Shown here: positions 36,602-48,000 of the stretch, piece by piece
How the letters are laid out: every line of letters begins with the position of its first letter
How positions within the stretch are numbered: the stretch's first letter is position 1
Origin: Allodiplogaster sudhausi
Taxonomy: Eukaryota; Nematoda; Chromadorea; Rhabditida; Diplogasteridae
Direction of reading: 5' to 3'
Length of the DNA: 64,000 bases
Assembly: GCA_945643635.1 (NCBI GenBank)
Contig: CALZFC010000248.1
Location: forward strand, 4,289,501 to 4,353,500
Position numbers and translations under genes: made by a program
The notes under the pieces: model-generated
The model's input: only the letters and a program-made list of their open reading frames with translations
The model's database searches: none
What the model was told of the DNA's origin: nothing

Positions 36602-37723
36602 TCACTTCTTCATCGACTTCTCAGTCTTCTCCTCTTTTAAACTCGCCACTTTCTCCAGAGTGTCGTCCTCATCCGAACGAGACTACAAAATATTCCTTTT
36701 TATTTAGACTTGGTAATTTATTATTATTTGAGCTCTAAAATCAATATTTATCTATAAATAGAGAGATAAATAAATAGAAAACAATTGAGACTAAACCACG
36801 GCCCGACCTGGTACTGGCCGGCCTTGATCTTCTCTTGCTTCTCCTTCTCCAGCTTCTCCTGGCGCTTCTTCTTCTGCGACTCCGTGAGTCCCTTGACCTC
36901 GGGATAGGCAACTTTCTTCTTGGAAGGCGCATCCTAAACATTTGAAATGTAAATTAGATCATAAATTAATTTTATTTTTTTTAAATGTAAATTTCAACTG
37001 TAACTGACATCGTTGTCCTTCTTCGACTTCGCGTCTCCCGTGCTACCCTGTAAGAGTGGACAGTTGTGATTTAAGAAAATAGGGGAAAATTTTTTTTACA
37101 CCTTTTCTATTAAAGCATAAGAAGACCCATTTCAAGGTCCTTTCCAAATTGGCCACCTTGCATTCTTCGCCCGCGGCTGCGCACTTATTGTTATTCGTGC
37201 TCTTGCCTTTCTCCGCCACGCCGCTGCTCTCTGCCTTGGCTGCCGGCACCACGGGGGCGACCTGCAATTTCGCAAGATAATCGACAATTCTCTTCATTTT
37301 TCGATCGATGAATCGGAAATTGTGGTGTTAACTTAGGTAATAAAGTTTTCTTCATTTTACCATCAGTGCATCGGGAAATTATGATGTTTGCTTGATAAAT
37401 AAAGTTGGCACTTTGCTAATTCTGCCCCACCGGCGCAATCTTGCTGCCGGGCACGGCGGGCGCCGGATTCGCTGCTCCCTTCACTTCCTTCTACTTCTTC
37501 TTGCAGCCAACCATCACGAAGAGCGCCGCCGTTACGGCTTGAAACTCAAGAAATATTTTTAAATGCCATCAAATTGTTCAGGAATTATAAAAATTTATGT
37601 TAAAATTCCATCAAATTGTTCAGGAATTATAAAAATCATAAAAATTTATTTTAAAAATGCAATTTTTTCTTAACAAAAAATTCTAACGAGATTTCGAAGG
37701 AAGTCTACTTCCGATACGGACAT
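36602..37723 (-). pseudogene. Lysine-rich membrane-anchored protein, copy A (premature stop)
   Basis: Six exons on the minus strand: 37723..37688, 37544..37431, 37261..37157, 37047..37009, 36933..36808 and 36682..36602, all phase 0. The first two encode a short head and a hydrophobic segment (AVTAALFVMVGC) followed by lysines. There an AAG codon has become TAG, giving a stop after KKK. Downstream exons are open: a longer version of the Ala/Ser/Asn-rich exon 3, then GSTGDAKSKKDND, then a charged coiled-coil-like exon (ESQKKKRQEKLEKEKQEKIK), then a tail ending KEEKTEKSMKK. I do not recognise the family. It is the paralog of the gene at 42569-43609. Confidence 0.68.
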
Positions 37724-38049
37724 CACTGCTTAGTTCGACGAGTCTGCCTTCAACTGCCACCGAGAAAATGCTATCGTGGCAGAGAACAGACAACCGACTG
37801 CTGCCAAGACGCGTAGAACTAATGAAGAGATCGAGGAGAAATTGTGCCTTAATACAAATCGCTTTCCGCACTCGTACTTTGAAAGAAATTAAAGTCCATT
37901 TCGAGAACTTAATCAACCGGAGGTCATAACTATATACTAGGTACAAATATCTTTTTTTCTCAAATTTAGCAAAAATGTGAGGAAAATTTGCAGAATGAAA
38001 AGTATAATTGCGAGAACGAACAAAATATAATTGCGAAAGCACTGAGTTT

Positions 38050-38741
38050 CAAACTGTTTAGAAATCGCCGATTTTTTACACGACAATCTATTATCAGCCT
38101 ATTATCACCCCCCCCCCCCCAACCACTTGTGGTTCAAGCTTTATCCATTTTTTGCCAAAGAGAAGTAAGCGGCGGAGTATGACAACAAAACAATTGTTCT
38201 TTTACTACTTTTTTTAACTTGACCTTCTGAAATTTAGCAGAATTAGTTTTTATCAGTTTTTTATTATGCAATTTTAGAAAAATACAATTTTAAAAAGCGT
38301 TTTCGGATAAAATCCATGTAATATTTGCAACAAAATTTAAAACATCGGGCACGAAATCTGAAGAGCGAAAGCAAGCGAGAATCGACGTAAAACCAACCTC
38401 GCAACGAAGGTTGGGATGGGTGGAATGGGAAAAATGACCTTTGGGAGATAAACAGTCGCTATTTCATCAATCATTAATTGCGAAATATTTTGACCTTTGC
38501 TATCAATATTTTAAAATCATGTCCTTGAATTATGCATTTTGCAATTCTCTCGTAGGGAAATACTATGGTAAATGGAGAGAAATTGAAATGTGATGACCTT
38601 TCTGAATCTGGTTATGTTAAACTTGTAATTCTTGTGTGGAAAATTGTAATTTTTCGGGTCAAACGTTCGTATAAAAGAGCTGAGTTGAGAAGTTCTCCAT
38701 CAGTTTCCCGCTTTGTTTCCTCTGCCTTCTCTCCTGCTGAA
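38050..38741 (+). promoter_or_regulatory. Captured msp-type promoter, copy A
   Basis: This block aligns with the region upstream of the true msp gene (about 58540-59110) and with copy B (about 44350-45031). Shared marks in order are the GGTTGGGATGGGTGGAAT block, an AGATAA GATA-type site (38446..38451) and a TATAAAA box (38670..38676), about 70 nt before the msp-like ATG. GATA-factor control of msp promoters is known in C. elegans. It stands in place of the hairpin element used by the other MATH-BTB genes. Confidence 0.7.
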
Positions 38742-40074
38742 ATGGCCCGGTCCGTTCCCCACGGCGACGTCGCCACTCAGCCCAACTCCGATGTCATCTT
38801 CAATGAGCCCCATGATGATAAGCAACACCAATCACTTCAAGGCTGGTTTCTTATCTATATCCTTAAAAAATCCCATTGCGATACCGCCGATTCAACTCAT
38901 TCCGTTGTTGTTTCTTTAACATATCATAACAACTTTTCAGGAAAAGATGAGACTCGCATTGCGGTCGGCAAGATTCGCCTGGACGTGTCGAAGCTGGAGA
39001 CGGGAGTCGCGTCACCGGTTGTCTACATCGCCAACATGCCGTGGTATGTTTCTTTTTTATGAATCAGTTTATAAAAAGTGATTTGCACAGCAGCGATTTC
39101 CCTTACACTTGTTGAGGATGCGGTGAAATTAAGACAATTCGTTTGAAAAAATAAAGAACTCGGCTCGGACCCGATATCTGATGGTAGTTCATCTTTAAAT
39201 AATCTTGCAGGAGTTGTCTGCAATGAAGACAACCTGAGCCCGCACTGGAACTGCGATGCTACCGTAACCTTCAATCTGCTGTCGCCGAAGGTCGGCCAGA
39301 AGTCGCACAGCCGCAAAACGGTTAGTGAAGTCATGAACTGAGTTTCTCCAAGGTGTTGTAAATATTCGTTATTAGCAACACTTACAAAATCAAAGTAAGT
39401 AGTAATTGGCAAGCAATAATACCGAAACATTGTCTAGAATAGAATGTAAAAGAGAATCAGCCTGTGCTAACGAATTACATTTTATTTATGTACAATACAT
39501 TACTTCAGCGTGTGAACACCTTCAACGCCAAGCAATACGGCAGGGGATTTCCGTCGTTCATGGCCTGGGACAAGGCGCTCGACCCTACTAATGGCTTCAT
39601 TCGCGAAGAGGACGGCGGCGTCGTGGTCGAGGCTACGGTCACCGTCACGAAAGTCATCGGCCTGCGGTATGTGATTACGTAGTTTATTATTTCGGTTTAA
39701 CATATTTCATTTCACTTATTGCTTGTGATATCTTTTCTTTATATACAGTACCGCCCACGAGCCAGGGGATACTGCTCGAGCGGCTCGAGCGGATCCGAGC
39801 CGCTCGAGCCGCTAGGAGCCGCGTTGAATTACACACCACAGAGTGAATATTTTGGCTTTATGTTACTTGTTCCATGCTCAGAAAACATTCCTCTGTCGAT
39901 TCTGCTAGAAAAAAGCGAAATAAAATGCCGAAATAAAAATACGTTATTTCCGTACATTCCTGATGACAAATATGGTGCTGCGTCTTAAAGTGTATGGTGC
40001 TTGGTGTAATTTATGATCACTTTGGCTACTTGCCAAGTTTTCAGACAACGGAAATAAGCACAGCTCTGGCCTTT

Positions 40075-40185
40075 TTTCTTCTTCTGATGTAAAATGCAGC
40101 AAAATATGGGCAGCGGTTGGGATTCGAACATGTGACACTCAAAACAAAAAGCATATCGCGCAAGCCACTGCGCCACACAGATCGT
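40075..40185 (-). mobile_element. tRNA-derived SINE-like unit 1
   Basis: On the minus strand, TGGCGCAGTGGC (40175..40164) matches a polymerase III A box. GTTCGAATCCC (40129..40119) matches a B box about 35 nt downstream. The stretch between does not fold into a clear anticodon arm, so it is a tRNA-related repeat rather than a tRNA gene. Confidence 0.5.
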
Positions 40186-40245
40186 TACCGGGAACCCTAG
40201 CCAGACGTTGACAATGGATTAGCCACCAAATGTGCTAGGAGCACT

Positions 40246-40246
40246 T

Positions 40247-40276
<30 letters not shown>
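40246..40276 (+). repeat. (CT)n microsatellite
   Basis: CT repeat of about 14 units, between the two tRNA-related units. Confidence 0.9.
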
Positions 40277-40277
<1 letters not shown>

Positions 40278-40389
40278 ACACTCACTCTCTACTTCTCGGT
40301 CAAGTCTGGATTTTTCCTAGCTTTTCCTCCGATTCGAGCGATCCTCCAATTTATTCTCCCTTGCTTTTTTCCACTCGCTACTCTTATTC

Positions 40390-40478
40390 TGGGCAAAACA
40401 TTCGCACCAGTTGGGGTTAGAACCGGCGACACTCAAAACTGCGGGCGGGCGCGCAACACTGCGCCACACACGACACGC
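40390..40478 (-). mobile_element. tRNA-derived SINE-like unit 2
   Basis: On the minus strand, TGGCGCAGTGTTGC (40466..40453) is an A box and GGTTCTAACCCC (40424..40413) a B box, with spacing and flanks like unit 1. Both contain GTTTTGAGTGTC between the boxes, so they are copies of one family. Confidence 0.52.
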
Positions 40479-41457
40479 ATGGAGTCCCTCCTCTTTCTTC
40501 CAAGCGGTTTATTAAAGTCTGGCAGGAGACCTCGGACTTGACTTGGTGGCGCAGTAGCACGAGGTTACGAGATGGGGGGGAGAGAGGTAAAAGAGAGAGT
40601 GGAGAGAGAGAAGGTTGTAGAAAAACGAAAGTGAACGTAATTCTCTCTCGCAAACAAAATTCTGTCTGGTTCTTAGTTTTCAACTGTCGCTCGATAACAT
40701 CTGTATAATCGATGTCATACAAAAAAAGAGAGTTTAAAATGTCCATGAGGGTTGTGTTGTGTTCAGCCGCCACTGTCGAGTTTCTTCTGCGCTTGGCCGA
40801 CCGCTTCAGCATGCAGTTCGTTCTGCATTCGTGCGAAGAGTTCCTGCGCGGGCCGGACAGCGAGGAGATTCCACTGGCGAAGAAACTGCTGTGGTCGGAC
40901 CAGTACAGACTGGAGAGTCTTCAGGTTCATAATTCATGTGCTTGGTTTTGAAAAGTGTCAATATAAACTCTGCAAACCAACAGGGGGGGGGGCGATCCTG
41001 GACGAAACATATATTGCAGTGCTGAACAAAGTCCGGGGCAAGACTCCAGGCCGGGGGGGGGGGGAGAAGGGGTACAAAGCCGAAGAAATCACTCACGTTT
41101 CTTGTGGGAAAAAGTGCCGTGCCTGCAAGAGATCAAAAATTAGCGGGGTGGAAGATGATAATATAATGGTGAGAAAACTAAAAAGAGACCAGTTCGACTA
41201 TACATAAATGGATGATCTAGAGATGTGTTCAATAAAAATTCGATTCGTTGTAACAAAAAAATATCTTGAGAGAAAGTATTTAATGTTCAATTTCAAGTCG
41301 GCAATTCCAAGCCTTTCACCTTCATTTTCAGGTAGCCTGCTTCAACGGGCTCACGACGATCGACGACATCAAGTTGCTCAGACGCAAGGAGGAGTACCGC
41401 CACCTCACGGACAAGACGAAGGCGGCGCTCGTCGACAGGATTCTCGAGCTGTGCTGA

Positions 41458-42568
41458 ACTTTGCATTCCTCCTCCACTCCTTCCCGCCGTTCCACCGCCT
41501 TTTCTCAACCTTTTTTCCCCGTATTCTCTTACTCTTTCCGCATAAATGTTCTGCGATATTTAGACAATGTGAAGGAATGGGGTTAATTCGGGGAATATAT
41601 CTCTCCATTAAAGTCTGATTTGTCGTTTGGCCGTATGAGTTCAGCTGGCCCACCATATATCCAGATATACCCACTCAGATTATGGGGGCAGTTTGAAAAA
41701 TGTGGGCAGTCGATAGTTTAGAGATCTGGCTGGAAACTGGCTGAAGAGGCGAATGAGAAAGGAATGTGGAAGCGGTTGGGGGAACGCTTTGTATCAAAGT
41801 TGTACAGTGAGCGCTGATTTCTCGACGTGTCTGTTTTCTTTGTCCCTTCCTTGGCATGTCGTATGAATCATCGTGAATTGGCCAGAAAGCTTTGTTCGCG
41901 ATGACATCATTTTATTCGCGATCTTCATTTCCATGATTCTATTCATAGCTTTCATTTCTTGACACTATTTTTTAAACACTATTTTAACAACTCTCCATGA
42001 GAGTAATCAGTTGCTTTCAAGGGTTTTTTTTACTGGAAAGAAGAAGCATCTCTTTTCTTGAATATCCATTAACCACCAGAAATGGTTGAATTTCATTTAT
42101 TGCCACCACAAACATAGAGCCGAAAAGAAATGTCCGAGTCAAGTGAAATGAATGACCTTGTACAACTAAAAATTTATAATGATTGTTGCTCCTCATATCA
42201 TTGTCATGTACAATGAATGCTGTGCATAATCTTCTCCACTATGCATTTTCCTTCTTTTGCATCATTAATGTTGTATTTTACACGAAATATTAATTTTCTG
42301 CTGACACTGAGCACTCGGTGCAAAACTATTTATTTGTACTGTGAGCAGTAAATTGAAATCAACGTTGGTTATCAACCTCTTTTGCTTCTTTGCTTGTTAA
42401 TTTTTAAATGTTCTTTTTTTCAGATTTTCATTTGGCTCAAAACTCACAAGCGGCGTTTTATACAAGATGACGAAAAGAGCAGGGAGAAGAGAGTGGGTAA
42501 GAGCGAGAGGGAGCAGAGTGAGGGAGAGGAGCGGAAGAGGGAGAGGAGCGTATGAGGGGGCCGTCGTC
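41458..42568. other. Intergenic; remnant upstream element and start of duplication copy B
   Basis: No gene is seen. Near 41545-41595 a remnant of the array's upstream block (ATGTGAAGGAATGGGGTTAATTCGG...) breaks off into duplicated sequence matching 35895 onward. From there to 42568 the sequence parallels 35900-36601. Confidence 0.55.
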
Positions 42569-43609
42569 TCACTTCTTCATCGACTTCTCGGTCTTCTCCT
42601 CTTTTAAACTCGCCACCTTCTCCAGCGTGTCATCCTCATCCGAACGAGACTACAAAATATTCCTTTTTATTTAGTCGTGATAATTTATTATTATTTGAGC
42701 TCTAAAATCAATAATTGATCTATAAAAAATAGAGACCACACCACTGCCTGACCTGGTACTGGCCGGCCTTGATCTTCTCTTGCTTCTCCTTCTCCAGCCT
42801 CTCCTGGCGCTTCTTCTTCTGCGATTCCGTGAGTCCCTTGACCTCGGGATAGGCGACTTTCTTCTTTGAAGGCGCATCCTAAATATGAGAAATGTAAATT
42901 AAATCATAAAGTAATATTGTTTTCTAAAATGTAACATTGAACTATAACTGATATCGTTGTCCTTCTTCGACTTTGCGTCTCCCGTGCTACCCTGAAAGAG
43001 CGGACAGTTGTGATTTAAGAAAATAGGTGGGAAATTTTTTTTTACACCTTTTCTAAAATCACATAAGAATACCCATTTCAAGGTCCTTTCCCGTTTTGGC
43101 AAATTTCCAACCTTGGCCTCTTCGCCCGGCACGGGGGCGACCTGCAATTATGAAAGATAATCGCCAATTCTCTCCATTTTGCGATCGATGAATCGGAAAT
43201 TGCGGTGTTAACTTAGGTAATACAGTTGCCAGTCGCATTTTTCTTCATTTTGCGATCAGTGCATCGGGAAATTGTGATCTTTGCTTAGCTAATAAAGTTG
43301 GCACTTTGCCAATTCCGCCTCACCGGCGCAATCTTGTTGCCGGGCACGGCGGGCGCCGAAGTCGCTGCTACTTTCACTTCCTTCTTCTTCTTCTTGCAGT
43401 CAACCAACACGAAGAGCGCCGCCGAACCGGCGAGAAACTGAAAAGCATATTTATTTTTTTCATTTATTTTAATTTAAATCTTACAATGTATTTTTTGTAA
43501 TGAATTATAAAAAAATATATTATAAATTTATTTATTTTTTTATTCTCATTTTCTCTAACAAAAAAATCTAACGAGATTTCGAAGGAGGTCGACTTCCGAT
43601 CCGGACATC
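42569..43609 (-). CDS. Lysine-rich membrane-anchored protein, copy B (141 aa if spliced)
   Basis: Six exons on the minus strand: 43609..43574, 43437..43324, 43141..43112, 42991..42953, 42878..42753 and 42649..42569, all phase 0. The predicted protein has a 12-residue head (MSGSEVDLLRNL). It is followed by one hydrophobic segment (FLAGSAALFVLVDC), a KKKKK stop-transfer run, an Ala/Pro linker, a highly charged helical stretch (ESQKKKRQEKLEKEKQEK) and an acidic/lysine tail (SRSDEDDTLEKV...). It looks like a single-pass anchor with a disordered cytosolic tail. Family not recognised. Copy A's stop is absent here. However, the donor after exon 4 reads ATCAGT where copy A has GTCAGT, so splicing of exon 4 is doubtful. 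Confidence 0.6.
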
Positions 43610-44269
43610 ACTGCTTAGTTGGACGAGTCTGCCTTCAACTGCCACCGAGAAAATGCTAGCGTGCCAGAAAAGAGACAACCGACTGCTGCCAAGACGCGTA
43701 GAACTAATGAAGAGATCGAGAAAAAATGGTGCTTTTATACAAATCGCTTTACCGCACTCTGCTCATGTAGTTGTACTTGGAAAGAAGTAAAAGTCCATTG
43801 TGAGCACTTAATAAAGCGGAGATCAAAACTATATTCTAGGTACAAGTATTTTTTCTCTGAATTTTCTCGAATTCAGTGAAAATGTGTAGAAAATTTGCAA
43901 AAATCTAAAGCTTAAATGTGAGAAAGAACAAAACAGAATTGTGAAAGCACTGAGAAATTTGCTTGTTTCTAATTTATTCTTTTTTCTCGGTTTGCAGAAT
44001 TTCAATTATTTTAATTTTTTTATTTGACAAATAATAAATGAAAAGAGGGACTGGTGATTTTGTTAGTTAAAGTCGGCTTGATATGATGTTCTGCTTCCAA
44101 TCGCTTACTTTAGCTATAATCCTACTATCTTTTAAATCATTTTTTTAATCAGCCATGAGAAGGAAGAGCGCGCCAGTGAAGAGAGGTGATTGAAAAGAAA
44201 GATCATTTAGTTTAAAAAAACATTTCCCTTGAAGTCACTAAATTATTTTGATTTCTTAATTGACCTAAT

Positions 44270-45031
44270 TTATTTAAATAAGATTCTTGTACATACATAC
44301 GATTCATGCGGATGAATTCTTCGGACATCAAACTGTTTAGAAATCGCCGATTTCTTATACGACAAACAATTACCATTCAATGGGTCTCCCATGTGGTTTA
44401 GGCTTTATCCATTTTTGGTCAAAGGGAAGGAAGCGTCGGAGTAAGGCAAAGCATGGCCTCCAGCAAAACAATTGTTTTTTTTACAACATTTTTTTACTTG
44501 ACCTTCTGAAATTTAACAGAATTAGTTTTTATCAATCTTGTGTTATTCAATGCTAAAGGACTACATCAGTAAATTCGAAAAAAAAAAGCTTTTAGGATAA
44601 TATCCATGTAATATTTGCAACAAAATTGAAAACATCGGGCGCGAAAGCTGAAGAGGGAAAGCAAACGAGAATCGACGTAAAACCAACCTCACAACGAAGG
44701 TTGGGATGGGTGGAATGCGAAAAATGACCTTTCCGAGATAAACAGTTACAATTTCATCAATCCTTAATTACGAAATATTTTGAGCTTTGCTATCAATATT
44801 TTAATATCTTGTCCTTAAGTTATGCATTTTGCAATCTACATGCAGGGAAATACTATGGCAAATGGAGAAAAATTAAAATGCAATGCCCTTTGTGAGTCAG
44901 GTTATGTTAAACTTGTAATTCTTGTGCTGAAAATTGTAATTTTGCGGGTCAAAGGTTCGTATAAAAGAGCTGAGTTGAGAAGTTCTCCATCAGTTTCCCG
45001 CCTTGTCCCCTCTGCCTTCTCATCTGCTGAA
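44270..45031 (+). promoter_or_regulatory. Captured msp-type promoter, copy B
   Basis: Aligns with the upstream region of the msp gene at 59111. Shared marks are GGTTGGGATGGGTGGAAT, an AGATAA site (44736..44741) and TATAAAA (44960..44966), about 70 nt before the msp-like ATG at 45032. It replaces the hairpin element found upstream of other MATH-BTB genes. Confidence 0.7.
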
Positions 45032-48000
45032 ATGGCCCAGACCGCCGGCGACGCCGCAACTCCGATGTCGTCTTCAATGCGCCCCACGATGATAAGCAAC
45101 ACCTATCACATCAAGGCTGGCTTCTTATCAACATCCTTAAAAAAACCCCACGGCGATACACCCGATTCAGTGCATTTCCCTTGTTTGATCTTCAACATAT
45201 CGTAACAACTTTTCAGGAAAAGATGAAACTCGCATTGCGGCCGGCAAGATTCGCTTCGACATTCCAAAATTGGCCGAGCTGACGAGGAGCGTCCAGTCGC
45301 CGGATGTGTTTATTGCCAACATGCCGTGGTATGTTTGTCGTTTTATGTGTCAACTTGTAAAGAGTTATTCGCCTTCCAATGATTTCCCAACACCAATAGT
45401 TGATAACAAAATTTTGGCATTTATATTTTGAATAAAATTTAACAACTCTAGTCCAATATAAATGGGCAGGGCCGCGATTTTGGCTGGCCCGAATAATTGG
45501 CCAACTTGCAAATTTAATTACCCTAATTGTAAGAATCTATTAATAATCTTGCAGGAGTTTGAAAGTGAAGCCGAAATTGGACACCTCGAACATCAAGCAG
45601 TTTTCTATCTACGCCTACTGCAACAAGGGTAACAAGAGTCCGCACTGGAGCTGCGAGGCATCCGTTATCTTTAGTCTGCTGTACCAGAAGGGCGACCTGA
45701 AGGAACCCAGCGTCGAACAAGTTAGTTTAGTCATGAACAGAATTTCTCGAAAGCGTTGTATAGATTAGCAGCGCGTAACTTGGCAAACAATCAGATGCTC
45801 ACGGGTTTGCTGTAAGTAGTTGTGTACTTCTCTAATGAGTGCTTCTAGATCAGAAATAAGGCTATTATCTCGAATAGAAGTTAGAAGGGAATTAGTGATG
45901 AACTACGTCTCATTGGGCACATCCCTGAGGACCGCTTCTACACACAGAAAACGATGTGACACGGGATGTCACAATTTGATGTCACAATAATGTACCGATT
46001 TTACTTCGGTACATATGTGTTCCACCCCATGTCACAATTTATGTTCCAAAAAATTGTGACCTCCAGTGAAACAGAAATGTGACGCGCCATGTCACAATTT
46101 TCGAGCGGTGGAGGGCAGCGTATCCCAGCAAAAATGTGACATTGCATGTCACAATTAGGCGGCAGCACATAAATTGTGACATGCTCCCACCGTTAGCTCC
46201 GCCCCTTTTGCTCTCCCTCCCCCTTCATCCATTCTTCGAATTAGTGATTCATTTACTATTATGCATGCCACTGGCATTTAATAACAAGAAGAATTATTCA
46301 TTAAGTTAGTGAGACCTTCAAAAGATTACAGTAACAACTCAACACATTCACAAGGAAACAGTAACAACTAACACACTTACAAGATAACCGCGCCGAGTTA
46401 AATGAATTTGGGCTACTTAATCATGATAAAATTGAGTTACTGGTCATAAAACGACAAGAATTAATACATTCTGTAAAGACTGTTTTTCTTAGAAGGATAT
46501 GTCTATGTTACCAGTTACTTTCTGAATGAATCTTGGAAATAAAAATTCGATAGTTCTAAAATGAAAGAAACGTATAGCATGAAAGCAAGTTAAAAAATGA
46601 AACAATCTTTTACTAAGATGAAAGAATGTTCTCAAGTGAAATAAACTCAAGTAAAAGAAAATTTTCAGATGTAAGAGTCAACAAAAAAATGTGATCTAAT
46701 GAGATCAGACTGGCCTCTATTCGGCCATAATGGCCTCCAACTTGCGGTAGATGAGCCCTGCATCTCTTGACATGGGCTCCGGAATGCCGAGCAGATTCGC
46801 AAGAAGGGACAGCTCTTGTTTCACTTCGTGTGGGTACTCGAGGTCGAACAACCAGAAGCAAGCGAGGTAGGAGAGAAGCGCATGGGCAAGGTCTCCAGAA
46901 ACCTGCAGCATGCGTATTATAAAGCAGGTAAAAAATAAATAAAAAAGCTATGAGTATAAGAATTTTTTTTAATTTGTTAAAATTAAATTTTTTTAATTTG
47001 TTAAAATTACATTTCAACTTTTTTTTTAAACAAAACATGACTGACGGTTACATCGACTCCCTCAAGAGCGATGATGAACTTGGCAGAGACATCACCGTAT
47101 GCGACTATCACCGGCTGCCGGATGCCCTCATTCTTGAGTTGATCAAGAGCCGACGACGCAGAATGATGTGCCTAAGCAGCATAGTTTACACTCCTCTCGC
47201 TGTATCGTCTCTCTTTCTCGCTCCTTTTCACTCACAAGATAAGAAAAAGGCAACAGGAAACTAATGTCACTTAACTTATAAGCAATAGGTAGATATTGAT
47301 TGGGAATTTGAATTGTAATAAATAACGGACCAGGAAGCGATTGTAGACGAACTTGACACGAGATGGCTTCTTCTTTTTGTCTGTATGCTCGAACAGTGCC
47401 AGCATGTTGAGTAAGAACTCGAATGTAGCGAAATCTGAGGCATACAATTATTCTCTTTTTAACAGTTCGATGAATAGTTTGGAAATACAATTGAACCTGG
47501 GTTACAAAGATAAATACTTAGTACACATGGATGCATTTTTTTCGATAACTCAAAACTTTATAAGGTTGAGAATACCGAACCATTTGTTCCAGGCGGGAAG
47601 GCGTTCGCTTCAACAAGAGATCTTCTCTTCGCTTCGGATATTACGCGCAGGGCACGCTGAGACATTGCCGGCGCAATCTTCTCTTGCAATCTCCGTGGAA
47701 AGTCTCCCGCGGAAGCGCACTTTGACGCGATGAAGTCATCGACAATCTGCAAGCAAATTCAAAAGTATATTTGTCTAATGTGAATTCCAAAAATTTTGTT
47801 CTAAACTCAAGCCATAGAGCAAGAAATAACTCATGTAAGTATAGACAAATTATTTAAATGTAAAACAAAATCCGACAAATAAAAAATCACATACGTAACG
47901 GGACTGCGCGTAGAAGGAGTAACGTGTCATTGTTGCTCGCGGAGGATTGTTCTGGCAAAAGCGTATACGACAGTTTCTAAAAAAAATTATATATCGCCAT

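Larger units (their letters stand above)
39667..40766. other. Insert replacing MB10 exons 5-6
   Basis: No BTB exon is found between exon 4 and exon 7. Contents: an inverted GC run near 39775-39815 (CTCGAGCGGCTCGAGCGG and its complement), AT-rich sequence, two minus-strand tRNA-related units and a CT repeat. From about 40600 the sequence is nearly identical to MB11 intron 6. Confidence 0.6.
38742..41457 (+). pseudogene. Chimeric MSP-MATH-BTB gene MB10, broken
   Basis: Exon 1 (38742..38841) is an msp first exon: it reads SVPHGDVATQPNSDVIFNE and shares msp's GC donor. One extra base relative to msp makes it end in phase 1, exactly what MATH exon 2 (38941..39043, KDETRIAVGKIRLDV) needs, so exons 1 and 2 join in frame. 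Exon 3 (39211..39320) has lost its first 50-60 nt and shifts into a stop. Exon 4 (39509..39666) is intact: EEDGGVVVEATVTVTKV. Exons 5-6, the BTB core, are gone, replaced by about 1.1 kb holding tRNA-related repeats. Exons 7 (40767..40924) and 8 (41332..41457) are open. As it stands it cannot make a MATH-BTB protein. Confidence 0.74.
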
